A DNA stretch of 64,000 bases from Acinetobacter sp. CS-2 (GCF_016599715.1 NZ_CP067019.1:2480001-2544000), one strand, 5' to 3'; positions 50,704-59,487 are shown, counted from the stretch's first letter. Notes: a model not told the origin generated them from the sequence alone. Numbers and translations: made by a program.

Positions 50704-51399
50704 TCAACGTCGTGAACGTCTTGCCCATGCAAGTTCGATTTGTTTCATCCGTGTCAGAGATTCCAACACAAGGTTGCGCAAGTGTCGACAAAAATCATCC
50801 ATAAATAAAGTAGCTTGTTGTGATTTTCGGATCAAAACTGCATCAGTCACCAGCTTAAACAATTCAAATGATTCCTGCAGTTCGCGATGCGAGATATTTA
50901 AGGTTAAGAAATAGCTGCGGCGCAGTGAAGGTAACAGTTCCTGATAGACTTTCATTAAATAAGGATTGCCGACCATTTCATGCTGGCGAGACAAGCCCTG
51001 AAAGATTAAATCATAAAATTTTTCAGTATGACCGTGACGGGTTTCTTCCTGCAACTGTTGCAATAATGCCTGAATGCTTTCAGCTTCATGCGGACGCCAG
51101 GTTTCTGCCATGCGCTGCACAATCTGTCCAGTGAGCAAAGCACACATCTCAAACAGGGCACGTACCTGCTGGGCAGACATTTCCGAGACAATCGCCCCAC
51201 GGCGAGGATAAATTTCGATTAATTGGGTACGCTCCAGCAGCAGTAAGGCTTCACGTACCGAACCACGACTGACATCCAGTTCAGAGGAAATGCGCAATTC
51301 TTGAATGCGTTCCCCCTCTACCAGTTCACCGCGAATGATTTGCTCACTAATATGCCTGGCAATCTGCTCGGACAAACTGTCCTTTTCTTGTTCTTGCAT
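50704..51399 (-). CDS. GntR-family regulator (FCD subfamily)
   Basis: 231-residue transcription factor. The N-terminal winged helix (about 8-75) has IIRGELVEGERIQELRISSEL and VSRGSVREALLLLERTQLI; the C-terminal FCD ligand domain (about 85-215) is all-helical, with metal-ligand-type histidines in RQHEMVGNP and NISHRELQESF. Ligand and targets are unknown. It is the first gene of a leftward run gntR-smc-zipA, with a gap of ten bases to smc. A palindrome of the kind FCD regulators bind lies upstream, suggesting self-regulation. Confidence 0.88.
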   Translation of the reverse strand: MQEQEKDSLSEQIARHISEQIIRGELVEGERIQELRISSELDVSRGSVREALLLLERTQLIEIYPRRGAIVSEMSAQQVRALFEMCALLTGQIVQRMAETWRPHEAESIQALLQQLQEETRHGHTEKFYDLIFQGLSRQHEMVGNPYLMKVYQELLPSLRRSYFLTLNISHRELQESFELFKLVTDAVLIRKSQQATLFMDDFCRHLRNLVLESLTRMKQIELAWARRSRR

Positions 51400-51439
51400 A
51401 CTGTTCCTATCTTGTTTTTATAAGATGCAATCAAAAAAA

Positions 51440-51461
51440 TTTGGATAAACCCTGTGGATAA
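51440..51461 (-). promoter_or_regulatory. Two tandem DnaA-box-like sites
   Basis: On the minus strand TTATCCACA (51461-51453) is a perfect DnaA-box consensus, and TTATCCAAA (51448-51440) has a single mismatch. Same orientation, 13 bases apart, 40-60 bases upstream of the gntR start. Function is inference. Confidence 0.5.
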
Positions 51462-51513
51462 ATCCTGATTGTTACGTGCTTTTTTACTTGATTTTAACTA
51501 CAAAAAATATGAC

Positions 51514-51526
51514 ATTGTCAGACAAT
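51514..51526. promoter_or_regulatory. GntR/FCD-type operator palindrome
   Basis: ATTGTCAGACAAT is a perfect palindrome around a central base. It matches the TTGTCnGACAA type of site used by several FCD-type GntR regulators. It is 115 bases upstream of the gntR start. Likely the binding site of this regulator. Confidence 0.6.
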
Positions 51527-51760
51527 TTTCAAGTCGATAAAGCCAATATCAGTTTGTGATCAGTAGATCAGATAAAACTGTCTATTTCCGTTAAATATCC
51601 TACTCTAGACTCACTTCAACCTAAGTGATTCATTTAAATTATAAAATAAAACTTATTCTTAGTTCAGCACATCCTTAGAAAAACAGCAGGATAAGTGATC
51701 TCAAGGTGCGTATGCAAAAACCATAGCACACCTTTTCATCTCTTTTATATGGTTCTTAAA

Positions 51761-52570
51761 TTAAAAAAAGGCTGAAAAACCTTGATAAATAAAATACGAA
51801 CCGACAGTTGCCAACAGGCAGGCAAAACATCTTTTCAGCATGGCTGGCGATAGTTTATGCGCTACTTTTGCACCTAATTTAGCCGTCATAAAACTCATGA
51901 CACTAATACCAATAAAGGCATAGATATGCACATAGCCAATACTATGCGGTATTTCAGTTTCGGTATTGGAACCAAACCACATAAAGCCTAACGCACCAGC
52001 AATAGCAATCGGCAAGCCGCCTGCAGCTGAGGTAGCCACCGCTTTCTGGATCACTACGCCATGACGGCTTAAATACGGTACGGTCAAGCTGCCACCACCA
52101 ATACCGAATATGGCAGAGGCGATTCCGATTCCGCCGCCAGCCAGAATCTGCATGGCTCTGGAAGGTAAATGATGATTCGGGTCCACCGCTTTGCTTGCAC
52201 CATTAAACATGGTGTAAGCCACCCAAATAGCAAAAAAGCCGATCAATAATTGTAAGCCCTGACCCGACATATAGTCCGCAATACCGGCTCCTAAAAATGC
52301 CCCTAAAGCCAGTCCCGGCGCTAAATTACGAAATACATCCCACATCACTGCGCCTCTTTTATGGTGCGCTGTGACCGAGCTGATGGAAGTGACAATAATG
52401 GTCGCTAAAGATGTACCCACAGCCAGATGCATAATCACCGATGGATCATAATGTAACTGGGTAAATACAATATAAAGAATGGGAACAATAATCAGGCCGC
52501 CACCAACGCCAAACAGCCCGGCAGCAAAACCCGCCATTGCACCAATCAATAAATATATGATTAACTCCAT
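51761..52570 (-). CDS. TauE/SafE family permease
   Basis: 269-residue membrane protein with about eight helices, of the sulfite exporter TauE/SafE family (PF01925). Repeated glycine-rich segments GFAAGLFGVGGGLIIVPILY near residues 15-34 and GIASAIFGIGGGSLTVPYL near 150-168 show the two internal repeats of the family. Substrates are small anions or organosulfur compounds, but none can be assigned here. It is divergent from birA with a 30-base gap, so the promoters overlap. Confidence 0.88.
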   Translation of the reverse strand: MELIIYLLIGAMAGFAAGLFGVGGGLIIVPILYIVFTQLHYDPSVIMHLAVGTSLATIIVTSISSVTAHHKRGAVMWDVFRNLAPGLALGAFLGAGIADYMSGQGLQLLIGFFAIWVAYTMFNGASKAVDPNHHLPSRAMQILAGGGIGIASAIFGIGGGSLTVPYLSRHGVVIQKAVATSAAGGLPIAIAGALGFMWFGSNTETEIPHSIGYVHIYAFIGISVMSFMTAKLGAKVAHKLSPAMLKRCFACLLATVGSYFIYQGFSAFF

Positions 52571-52600
52571 TATTCACATTCCACGGTTACTTAGATTTAA

Positions 52601-53359
52601 ATGGATTTAGAGACCCGACAGCTGCAAAAAATCCTCGATGATGCCCATCAGCTTCCTGAAGTTTTGTTACTCAAACCCGTCACCACGTCGACCAATGACG
52701 ATGTACGTGAAATTGCACTGAAAGGCGTGCACAGTGTTCTGGTTTGCAGTTCCAAACAGACTCAAGGTCGTGGACAGCGTCAACGACAGTGGGTATCGCC
52801 TGAAGGCAACATCTATTTAAGCACATTGCTGAATACGCGAACAGCCATTGATGGCCGGCTGGCGCTTGAAATCGCACTGAATATTTTACAAATGCCGAGT
52901 TTGCAAGATTTAGATTTGCAAGTGAAATGGCCGAATGACCTGTATAGTCGACAAGGTAAATGGGGTGGCATTCTGGTTGAACCGATTTCCCCTCATCAGG
53001 TCATTGTCGGTGTCGGGATTAATCTTGAACCTGTTCTCAAAGCACAGATTGACCAGCATGCCACCTCAGTGCGTGAATTGGGATTACAGGATATTTCCCG
53101 TATTCAGCTGATTGCTGAACTGTATATGGCGATTCAGCAAGCCAGTGCATGGTTTGATCATGACTGCTATAACCTGGCGGCACGCTTTAATCATTATGCG
53201 GCTTTTATAAACCAGGCTGTTGAATTTGAAGATCATTCGGGAGTATGTTCAGGTATCTTCCAAGGCATTCAGGATGATGGTTCGGTCAACATTGACACCC
53301 CTGACGGTTTAAAACAGTTTTATCAAGGGCGTTTACGCCGCCTGAGTACCTCTCTTTAG
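52601..53359 (+). CDS. birA: Biotin--[acetyl-CoA carboxylase] ligase, monofunctional
   Basis: Attaches biotin to the BCCP subunit of acetyl-CoA carboxylase. At 252 residues it lacks the N-terminal winged helix of E. coli BirA (321 residues). It has TSTNDDVREIA near residues 28-38, the ATP/biotin loop GRGQRQRQW near 52-60, KWPNDLYSRQGKWGGILVE near 109-127 and VGVGINL near 136, then a C-terminal SH3-like domain (GVCSGIFQGIQDDGSV). So it should be an enzyme only, not the bio repressor. coaX follows ten bases on. Confidence 0.92.
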   Translation: MDLETRQLQKILDDAHQLPEVLLLKPVTTSTNDDVREIALKGVHSVLVCSSKQTQGRGQRQRQWVSPEGNIYLSTLLNTRTAIDGRLALEIALNILQMPSLQDLDLQVKWPNDLYSRQGKWGGILVEPISPHQVIVGVGINLEPVLKAQIDQHATSVRELGLQDISRIQLIAELYMAIQQASAWFDHDCYNLAARFNHYAAFINQAVEFEDHSGVCSGIFQGIQDDGSVNIDTPDGLKQFYQGRLRRLSTSL

Positions 53360-53368
53360 AGAAATGCA

Positions 53369-54106
53369 ATGAAGAATTTATGGCTGGATATCGGCAATAC
53401 CCGACTCAAATACTGGATTACTGAAAATCATCAGGTAATTGAACATGACGCAGAACTGCATCTGCAATCCCCTGCCGACCTGCTACTCGGTTTAATCCAG
53501 CATTTTAAAAGTCTGGATCTGCAACAAGTCGGGGTGTCTTCGGTTCAGGACAAAAAGAACAATGAACGCATCCAGAAAATTCTCAAGTTTTTAAATATTC
53601 CGGTAACTTTTGCAAAAGTACATGCCGAATATGCCGGCTTACGCTGTGCCTATGAAAATACCAGCAAGTTCGGGATTGACCGCTGGCTGCAAATGCTGGC
53701 TGTCGTGAACAATCCGGAGCAAAAATATTGTGTGATCAGTTGTGGAACTGCACTGACCATTGACCTCACCGATGGCTTGCAACACTTGGGCGGTTATATC
53801 CTGCCGAACCTGTACCTACAGCGTGATTCCCTGATTCAAAATACCAAAGGCATCAAGATTCCCGATGCCATATTTGATGAGCTTAGCCCAGGTCGCAATA
53901 CCATCGATGCCGTTCATCATGGCATTCTGCTCAGTCTGGTCAGCACCATTGAAAAGGTCCTGGAAAAGTATCCAAGCCAACTGATTTTAACTGGTGGTGA
54001 TGCACCGCTATTTGCTAAATATTTGACAGCTTATCAGCCTGTTATTGAGCCGGATCTATTGCTGAAAGGGCTGCAAAATTATATTTATTCCTTGGCTGAA
54101 GCCTGA
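53369..54106 (+). CDS. coaX: Type III pantothenate kinase
   Basis: First step of coenzyme A synthesis. The 245-residue product is of the ASKHA fold: [13 protein letters not shown] near residues 4-16 is the phosphate loop, [12 protein letters not shown] near 99-110 includes the substrate Asp, CGTALTIDL near 124-132 and [12 protein letters not shown] near 210-221. The birA-coaX arrangement is conserved in many gammaproteobacteria and suggests co-transcription. Confidence 0.93.
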   Translation: MKNLWLDIGNTRLKYWITENHQVIEHDAELHLQSPADLLLGLIQHFKSLDLQQVGVSSVQDKKNNERIQKILKFLNIPVTFAKVHAEYAGLRCAYENTSKFGIDRWLQMLAVVNNPEQKYCVISCGTALTIDLTDGLQHLGGYILPNLYLQRDSLIQNTKGIKIPDAIFDELSPGRNTIDAVHHGILLSLVSTIEKVLEKYPSQLILTGGDAPLFAKYLTAYQPVIEPDLLLKGLQNYIYSLAEA

Positions 54107-54249
54107 TTTTGTCGAATCAAATAAGGCTGAATAAGCTGTCAGACTTCAGGCAGCTCGGTACAGCCTTTTATAAAAATGAATGGCTGAATGTGTGCATCCG
54201 GCAATTTACCTCATTACTTGCATAAAGATTGCAATAGATTCCCACCAGA

Positions 54250-54438
54250 TTAATGCAGCAGCAAAGGTTTTAGAACGTCCCAGACCTGGTTATGCGCAAC
54301 AATAATACTTTCCGGATCTAAACGAGGTATTTGCAGGTGTATTGCTGTTTGCCAGTTCTGAAAATTCGGTACATTCGGATCGGGCAAGATCAGCAGTCTT
54401 GCCTGATGTCCTGCGTGCTGGATTTTTTTTAAAGTATT
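54250..54438 (-). pseudogene. Remnant of an RBBP9/YdeN-type serine hydrolase
   Basis: A 62-codon open stretch without a start codon. Its translation (LKKIQHAGHQARLLILPDPN, then QNWQTAIHLQIPRLDPESII and VAHN) resembles the N-terminal third of RBBP9/YdeN hydrolases, where a WLK...LPDPNxPxxxxW segment precedes VAHSLG. The serine motif is lost (VAHNQVWD), and both ends are missing. It lies in the 404-base gap between coaX and ffh. Upstream it meets a stop codon and the ffh terminator. Confidence 0.6.
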
Positions 54439-54460
54439 TTAGAAAAGAAAAAAAGGCAAT

Positions 54461-54486
54461 AAAAAAGGCGCATTACGCGCCTTCTT
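54461..54486 (-). terminator. Terminator of ffh
   Basis: GGCGC / GCGCC stem with a 5-base loop followed on the minus strand by T6, 25 bases past the ffh stop. Confidence 0.85.
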
Positions 54487-54510
54487 TAGATTGATCATCA
54501 AAGCTTAAGC

Positions 54511-55914
54511 TTATTTCTGATCTTTATTGCCAAATAGTGGGCCCATACCGCCGCCACCAAATTGTTTTTGCATATTGCCCAATGAACGCATCATTTTTGC
54601 CATACCTGACGGATTGGCAAATTTCTTCATCATTTTCGCCATTTGCGCATGCTGCTTGATGAGTTTATTCACCTCAGCAACATCCATACCGCAACCGGCA
54701 GCGATACGTTTTTTACGGCTTGGGTTCATCAGGTCAGGGTTACGACGCTCTTTGATGGTCATCGACTGGATAATCGCTTCCATCTTTTTCACTTGCTTTT
54801 CAGGGTTGGCTTGGGCGATGGCATCCTGAATGCCTGCATTGCTCATGCCTGGAAGTTTATCCAGAAAGCCCATCATGCCGCCCATTTTGTTCATTTGTTC
54901 AAATTGCATCAGCATGTCTTCAAAGTTGAAGCTGCCGCCTTTTTGCAATTTTTTCGCCATTTTTTCAGCTTTTTCTTTGTCGATCTTGCGTTCAACTTCT
55001 TCGACCAAAGAAAGTACGTCACCCATGCCGAGAATACGCTGTGCAATACGCTCAGGATGGAATGGCTCTAGGGCATCAAGTTTTTCACCCATACCCAGGA
55101 ATTTGATTGGCTTGCCGGTAATCGCACGTACCGAAAGTGCTGCACCACCGCGTGCATCACCATCAGTTTTGGTTAAGATCACACCAGTTAAAGACAAGGC
55201 ATCATTAAAGGCTTTGGCTGTATTTGCCGCATCCTGACCAGTCATGGCATCGACCACGAACAGGGTTTCAGTCGGCTTGATGGCAGCATGAAGCTCTTTA
55301 ATTTCGTCCATCATTTCGTCATCGACGTGTAGACGACCAGCAGTATCGACAATCAGTACATCAGCAAACTGGATTTTCGCTTGTTCAATTGCACGGTTGG
55401 CAATATCAATTGGTTTTTCATTGGCATTCGATTCAAAGAAAATCGCGCCCACTTCAGCAGCAACCGTTTGCAGCTGTTTGATTGCTGCTGGACGATAAAC
55501 GTCGGCAGAAACCATCGCCACTTTTTTCTTTTGACGCTCTTGCAGGAAACGTGCAAGTTTTGCCGCAGTCGTGGTTTTACCTGCACCTTGCAAACCTGCA
55601 AGAAGTACAACCACAGGGGGTTTGGCTGCGAGGTCAAGGCTTTCATTGGCCTCACCCATCATTTTGGTCAGTTCGTCATGTACAATTTTGACGAACGCTT
55701 GGCCCGGTGATAACTGAGTCATCACTTCTTGGCCCAATGCCTCTTCCTTAACTTTCGCGATGAACTCACGAGTTACAGGTAACGCCACATCGGCTTCAAG
55801 AAGTGCCATACGCACTTCACGTAACGTATCTTTAATATTGTCTTCGGTTAGCTGCCCTGAGCCAGTAACATTTCTTAAACTCTGCGTGAGTCGTTCTGTT
55901 AAGGTATCAAACAT
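54511..55914 (-). CDS. ffh: Signal recognition particle protein Ffh
   Basis: SRP GTPase that targets nascent membrane proteins. The 467-residue product has the N domain (about 1-85), the G domain with GLQGAGKTTTAAKLARF near 106-122, VSADVYRPAAIKQL, DTAGRLHVDDEMM near 187-199 and TKTDGDARGGAALS near 246-259, and a methionine-rich M domain (about 300-455) ending in GGGGMGPLFG. Single-gene transcript with its own terminator. Confidence 0.97.
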   Translation of the reverse strand: MFDTLTERLTQSLRNVTGSGQLTEDNIKDTLREVRMALLEADVALPVTREFIAKVKEEALGQEVMTQLSPGQAFVKIVHDELTKMMGEANESLDLAAKPPVVVLLAGLQGAGKTTTAAKLARFLQERQKKKVAMVSADVYRPAAIKQLQTVAAEVGAIFFESNANEKPIDIANRAIEQAKIQFADVLIVDTAGRLHVDDEMMDEIKELHAAIKPTETLFVVDAMTGQDAANTAKAFNDALSLTGVILTKTDGDARGGAALSVRAITGKPIKFLGMGEKLDALEPFHPERIAQRILGMGDVLSLVEEVERKIDKEKAEKMAKKLQKGGSFNFEDMLMQFEQMNKMGGMMGFLDKLPGMSNAGIQDAIAQANPEKQVKKMEAIIQSMTIKERRNPDLMNPSRKKRIAAGCGMDVAEVNKLIKQHAQMAKMMKKFANPSGMAKMMRSLGNMQKQFGGGGMGPLFGNKDQK

Positions 55915-56052
55915 TGCAAATTCCGCTTAAAATAGCCGTGAGCAAAAAATTGTTTCTTAAAATAGAAAATTTATGCATAGAATGCTATAGGATACTGTAG
56001 TTCGCATCGAATTTATATAAATGAATATTCATCATCCTGAAAAAGGTTTGAC

Positions 56053-56859
56053 ATGATTAGCCTGCCCTTGGTTTACACGATCTTAGCATTAATCGCTTAT
56101 ACCTCATCTTTCTGGTATCTGTTTATCCACTTAATGTCAAAACGTGATCCAAACCATTGGCTTATTGGGCTGGTACTGGGTTTAGGGGTAATGTTGCATG
56201 GGGCTGTGCTGTATAGCGATATGCTCACCCCTTTAGGCATCAATTATGATGTTTTTGTACTGATGTCATTTACCTCTGGTCTGATGCTGCTGCTCAGCCT
56301 GCTGTTTAGTACATTTCGTCCCATTTTGGCACTGAATTTACTGGGTATCCCTGTTGCTGCAATCGGTCTCATTTTAGGTTTTACCTTAAGCAAGACCAAT
56401 CAGGTGATTGAACAGCATTCTCTGGGCCTAGACATTCATATTATTTTGTCTTTATCCGCCTATGCTGTTCTGTTGATGGCCACCATTCAAGCCGTGATTT
56501 TGTGGTTTCAAGACCGTGAATTAAAGAATAAGACCAAAAGACTGTGGGTTAATTTACTGCCTTCATTTCAGGCTATGGAATCATTATTATTTGATTTAAT
56601 CATTACCGGTTTTATCCTGCTGACTTTAGCGCTTGGTTTTGGTTTCTTTACCATTGAAAATTTCTTTGCCCAGCACTTAGCCCATAAAACGGCGTTTAGT
56701 ATTATTTCCTGGTTTGTTTATGGCTTCCTGCTGATTGGCCATTATAAATTTGGCTGGCGCGGTCAAAAAGCCATTCGCTTTACCTTGATTGGTTTTATGC
56801 TATTGGCGATTGGTTTTATTGGTTCCAAGTTTGTACTGGAAATGATTTTGGGTAAGTAA
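56053..56859 (+). CDS. ypjD: Inner membrane protein YpjD (CcsA/CcmF-like cytochrome c assembly family)
   Basis: 268-residue protein with about eight transmembrane helices. It belongs to the cytochrome c assembly family PF01578, with the pattern LDIHIILSLSAYAVLLMATIQAVILW near residues 125-150 and HKTAFSIISWFVYGFLLIGHYKFGWRGQ near 210-237. The histidines in DIHI, HKT and GHYKFGW are typical heme-region positions. It stands divergent from ffh, the ypjD-ffh pairing seen in many gammaproteobacteria. Its role is not well established. Confidence 0.88.
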   Translation: MISLPLVYTILALIAYTSSFWYLFIHLMSKRDPNHWLIGLVLGLGVMLHGAVLYSDMLTPLGINYDVFVLMSFTSGLMLLLSLLFSTFRPILALNLLGIPVAAIGLILGFTLSKTNQVIEQHSLGLDIHIILSLSAYAVLLMATIQAVILWFQDRELKNKTKRLWVNLLPSFQAMESLLFDLIITGFILLTLALGFGFFTIENFFAQHLAHKTAFSIISWFVYGFLLIGHYKFGWRGQKAIRFTLIGFMLLAIGFIGSKFVLEMILGK

Positions 56860-56911
56860 GACCCTTTTATTCAGTGTGTCTAATTAAAAATGTGGAACAT
56901 GATAAATCATT

Positions 56912-56947
56912 AAAAAGGCCCAACCCTTATGGTTTGGACCTTTTTTT
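56912..56947. terminator. Terminator after ypjD
   Basis: AAAAAGGcCCAAcCC / GGtTTGGaCCTTTTTTT stem with a 4-base loop, about 55 bases after the ypjD stop; two internal mismatches. Confidence 0.78.
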
Positions 56948-57025
56948 ATACGATATATCATTGATTAAAAATAATAAATTGATATTTTCATATAACTTGT
57001 ATATGTTAATTTTAGAAAATCTTAA

Positions 57026-57565
57026 TCATCGCTCAAATAAATTATTAATATTTTTCTTCAGAGTACTAGCAATATTAGGATCAAATCCATCTACTAAAAA
57101 TCTACTCATTAACCCTTCTATTAAAGTATAAATTAGCTCGGATAAATCTTGATGATTCGCTAATAAGCAATTTTGCGATACTAAATCTTTTATCCACTGC
57201 TTATGCTTTTTAGAAACGGAAATTATATCTTTTTCATTTTGACCCGACTCAGCTACAGCTCTCACGAATAAGCACCCTTTGAAAGATTCTTGTTGAAACC
57301 ATTCCATATGCCAATCAAAAATTTTATTAATTGCACAAATACCTTCTGCCGTTCCAATGTATTTGAATAAGCTCTCTTTAAATTTTTCATCACGAGCTCT
57401 AAGAACCGACTGAACCAACTGATTTTTATTTTTGTAGTAAGTGTACATAGTGGTTTTAGAACAACCAGATTCATCTCGAATTAGATCTACCCCGACGCCA
57501 ACAAAGCTATTTTGATTAAATAGTCTTTCTGCTGTATCTAAAATTTTTAATGCTGATTTTGACAT
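57026..57565 (-). CDS. TetR-family transcriptional regulator
   Basis: 179-residue repressor starting MSKSALKILDTAERLF at the ATG at 57565, with GGGGTG six bases upstream; a GTG at 57574 is less likely. The N-terminal helix-turn-helix (about 20-45) is VGVDLIRDESGCSKTTMYTYYKNKNQL. The C-terminal ligand domain is diverged. It is transcribed away from the HPP gene, and a perfect 30-bp palindrome sits just upstream of its start. AT-rich, low-GC codon use suggests acquisition from outside, as with its neighbour. Confidence 0.88.
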   Translation of the reverse strand: MSKSALKILDTAERLFNQNSFVGVGVDLIRDESGCSKTTMYTYYKNKNQLVQSVLRARDEKFKESLFKYIGTAEGICAINKIFDWHMEWFQQESFKGCLFVRAVAESGQNEKDIISVSKKHKQWIKDLVSQNCLLANHQDLSELIYTLIEGLMSRFLVDGFDPNIASTLKKNINNLFER

Positions 57566-57577
57566 TTGTCGCACCCC

Positions 57578-57607
57578 AAAAAATAGTACAGATCTGTACT
57601 ATTTTTT
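57578..57607. promoter_or_regulatory. Perfect 30-bp palindrome, likely TetR operator
   Basis: Half-site AAAAAATAGTACAGA and its exact complement meet at the centre of AGATCT, with no spacer. The core TAGTACAGATCTGTACTA is the size of a usual TetR-family operator. It lies 13 bases before the tetR start codon and 53 before the HPP start, covering the likely -35 region of the rightward promoter (TATATT at 57616-57621). Confidence 0.85.
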
Positions 57608-57659
57608 ATTTTATCTATATTATGGTTTGAAAACAATATTTTGAAAGAGGGAGATAGAC

Positions 57660-58190
57660 ATGTTTTCGATTTTTGAAGGAAAGGAAAAATTAGCTGCATT
57701 TCCCAAAAGGCATGAAGTTCTTAGAAGTTTATTTGGAGGAACGATCAGCATCTTTCTTCTACTTTTGCTTACTAAATTAACAGGTAATCTCTACATCATG
57801 GCTCCTTTTGGCGCTACTTGTGTAATTCTGTATGCTGTTTCACAGTCACCATTGGCACAACCTAGAAATGTTATATTTGGTCATTTCATTTCAGCTTTTA
57901 TCGGCCTATTTTTCCTTAAGTTTTTCCCTGATTCTATTTTGACTATAGCTTTATCTGTAGGCTGTGCAATTGCCTTAATGCAAGTTTTTAAATGTGTACA
58001 TCCCCCAGCGGGAGCTAATCCATTAGTGATACTTTTAACAGCAAATTCTATCCACTATGAATGGAGTTTCTTGGTTTTTCCTGTGTTATTAGGATCTATA
58101 GCTTTAATTTTGGTTGCTACTGTTATAAATAATATTAAAACTAATAATAAGTGGCCTCTATATGGCTTAGGTTTAATCAGAACCAAGTAA
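57660..58190 (+). CDS. HPP-family membrane protein
   Basis: 176-residue integral membrane protein with four or five helices. It contains the signature HPPAGANPLVILL near residues 118-130 that names the HPP family (PF04982). It also has PFGATCVILYAVSQSPLAQPRNV near 53-75. Plant and cyanobacterial members have been linked to nitrite transport, but the substrate here is unknown. A strong GAGGGAGA ribosome site precedes the ATG. It is probably controlled by the divergent TetR through the shared palindrome. Confidence 0.88.
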   Translation: MFSIFEGKEKLAAFPKRHEVLRSLFGGTISIFLLLLLTKLTGNLYIMAPFGATCVILYAVSQSPLAQPRNVIFGHFISAFIGLFFLKFFPDSILTIALSVGCAIALMQVFKCVHPPAGANPLVILLTANSIHYEWSFLVFPVLLGSIALILVATVINNIKTNNKWPLYGLGLIRTK

Positions 58191-58547
58191 TAAATTGACT
58201 GAAGGTTAAATCTATTTAACAGAGTGGCACTTATACGAAATGCAAATGTAAGAAACCATTTAAAGTATGTGTATTCTTACTAATTAAAATGTCTAGTCTA
58301 TGATATACATCAACATCATGGATTGAATATGCATTTGAGATGCTGATCACTATGTCTAACAAAGAGATTTAAATCCTGTTTTTGACTCTTGCAGTTTAAA
58401 ACAGGACATTTCTACTTAGGAATAACGATACGAAATATAAGGGTTAAGACCTATCTCACACTACAATATTTCAAAGCCTTTTACCTAGACAACCTAGATA
58501 AAAAAACGTATAACACCGTTTTTCAAATTTAACGGGCAAACCTCACT
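58191..58547. other. Intergenic region between HPP gene and dusC
   Basis: 357 AT-rich bases with no supported gene. CCTGTTTT (about 58376-58383) and AAAACAGG (about 58397-58404) form an 8-bp inverted repeat with a 14-base loop, which could serve as an HPP terminator but lacks a T-run. The dusC promoter is expected near the end. Confidence 0.4.
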
Positions 58548-59483
58548 GTGAAACTCATCCTTGCACCCATGGAAGGCTTAACAGACCCCATTATGCGTGA
58601 TGTACTCACGTCTGTGGGCAGCTTTGACTGGTGTGTAACCGAGTTCATTCGTGTCACCGATTCAGTGCTTCCCGATCATGTCTATCATAATTACTGCCCG
58701 GAACTCCTCAATGAAGGTAAAACCGCTGCGGGTACACCTGTGCATGTACAATTTTTGGGAAATAATCCTGAAATGCTGGCAGCCAATGCCTTTCGTGCCG
58801 TGGAGCTAGGTGCTCCTGTGATTGATATGAATTTCGGTTGCCCTGCAAAAACGGTTAATCGTCACCGTGGCGGTTCAGTGCTGCTGGATGAACCCGACGT
58901 GGTACATCTGCTTGTCAAGGCTGTGCGTGATGCAGTACCTAAACATATTCCGGTTTCTGCCAAAATGCGCTTAGGCTATATGGACAGAAAATTTACCCTG
59001 GAAAATGCTCATGCCATTGAGGATGCTGGTGCTGCCTGGGTCACAGTGCATGCACGTACCAAGGCGGAAGGCTATACCCCTCCTGCATTTTGGGATCAGT
59101 TGCAACCGATTCGTGAAGCCTTAAACATCAATGTCATTGCCAATGGTGAAATTTGGACCAATGCAGATGCCAAACAATGCCAACTTGAATCTGGCTGTGA
59201 CGATTTGATGATTGGCCGGGCTGCTGTAACCACACCGGATATCACCCAATGTATCCGTCAGAATACTGACGAAGCCTTGATCACCTGGAATGAATTATTG
59301 GCTTTGCAAATTCGTTTCCTGAATGGTCCCTATAAAAAAGAAGTGAATATGGTGGGACGCTATAAACAGTGGCTCGGCATGATGTCCAAACATTATCCAG
59401 AAGCCAAAATGCTGTGGGATGAAGTAAAACGCATCAAGCAACTGAATGAAATTATTGAAAAGTTGAATCTGCTACAGCATTAA
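58548..59483 (+). CDS. dusC: tRNA-dihydrouridine(16) synthase DusC
   Basis: FMN-dependent reduction of U16 in tRNA. It starts with GTG at 58548, and the 311-residue product begins MKLILAPMEGLTDPIMRD. It has NFGCPAKTVNRHRGGSVLL near 95-113 with the catalytic Cys98, KMRLGY near 139 and ANGEIW near 197. The short length and VTEFIRVTDSVLP pattern fit DusC rather than DusA or DusB. Followed by a terminator. Confidence 0.92.
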   Translation: MKLILAPMEGLTDPIMRDVLTSVGSFDWCVTEFIRVTDSVLPDHVYHNYCPELLNEGKTAAGTPVHVQFLGNNPEMLAANAFRAVELGAPVIDMNFGCPAKTVNRHRGGSVLLDEPDVVHLLVKAVRDAVPKHIPVSAKMRLGYMDRKFTLENAHAIEDAGAAWVTVHARTKAEGYTPPAFWDQLQPIREALNINVIANGEIWTNADAKQCQLESGCDDLMIGRAAVTTPDITQCIRQNTDEALITWNELLALQIRFLNGPYKKEVNMVGRYKQWLGMMSKHYPEAKMLWDEVKRIKQLNEIIEKLNLLQH

Positions 59484-59487
59484 AAAT

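Larger units (their letters stand above)
51400..51760. promoter_or_regulatory. Control region upstream of gntR-smc-zipA
   Basis: 361 bases without a gene. Two DnaA-box-like sites are at 51440-51461 and a GntR-type palindrome is at 51514-51526 (separate entries). The rest is AT-rich and contains the 3' end region of the TauE gene transcript; no clear terminator for that gene is seen. Confidence 0.55.

Noticed and set aside
56874..57131. 85-codon plus-strand frame after ypjD
   Set aside because: It runs through the terminator hairpin and over the tetR gene, with no ribosome site.
58374..58404. Transposase remnant before dusC
   Set aside because: A few bases recall IS ends, but no terminal repeats or protein-like frame could be found.
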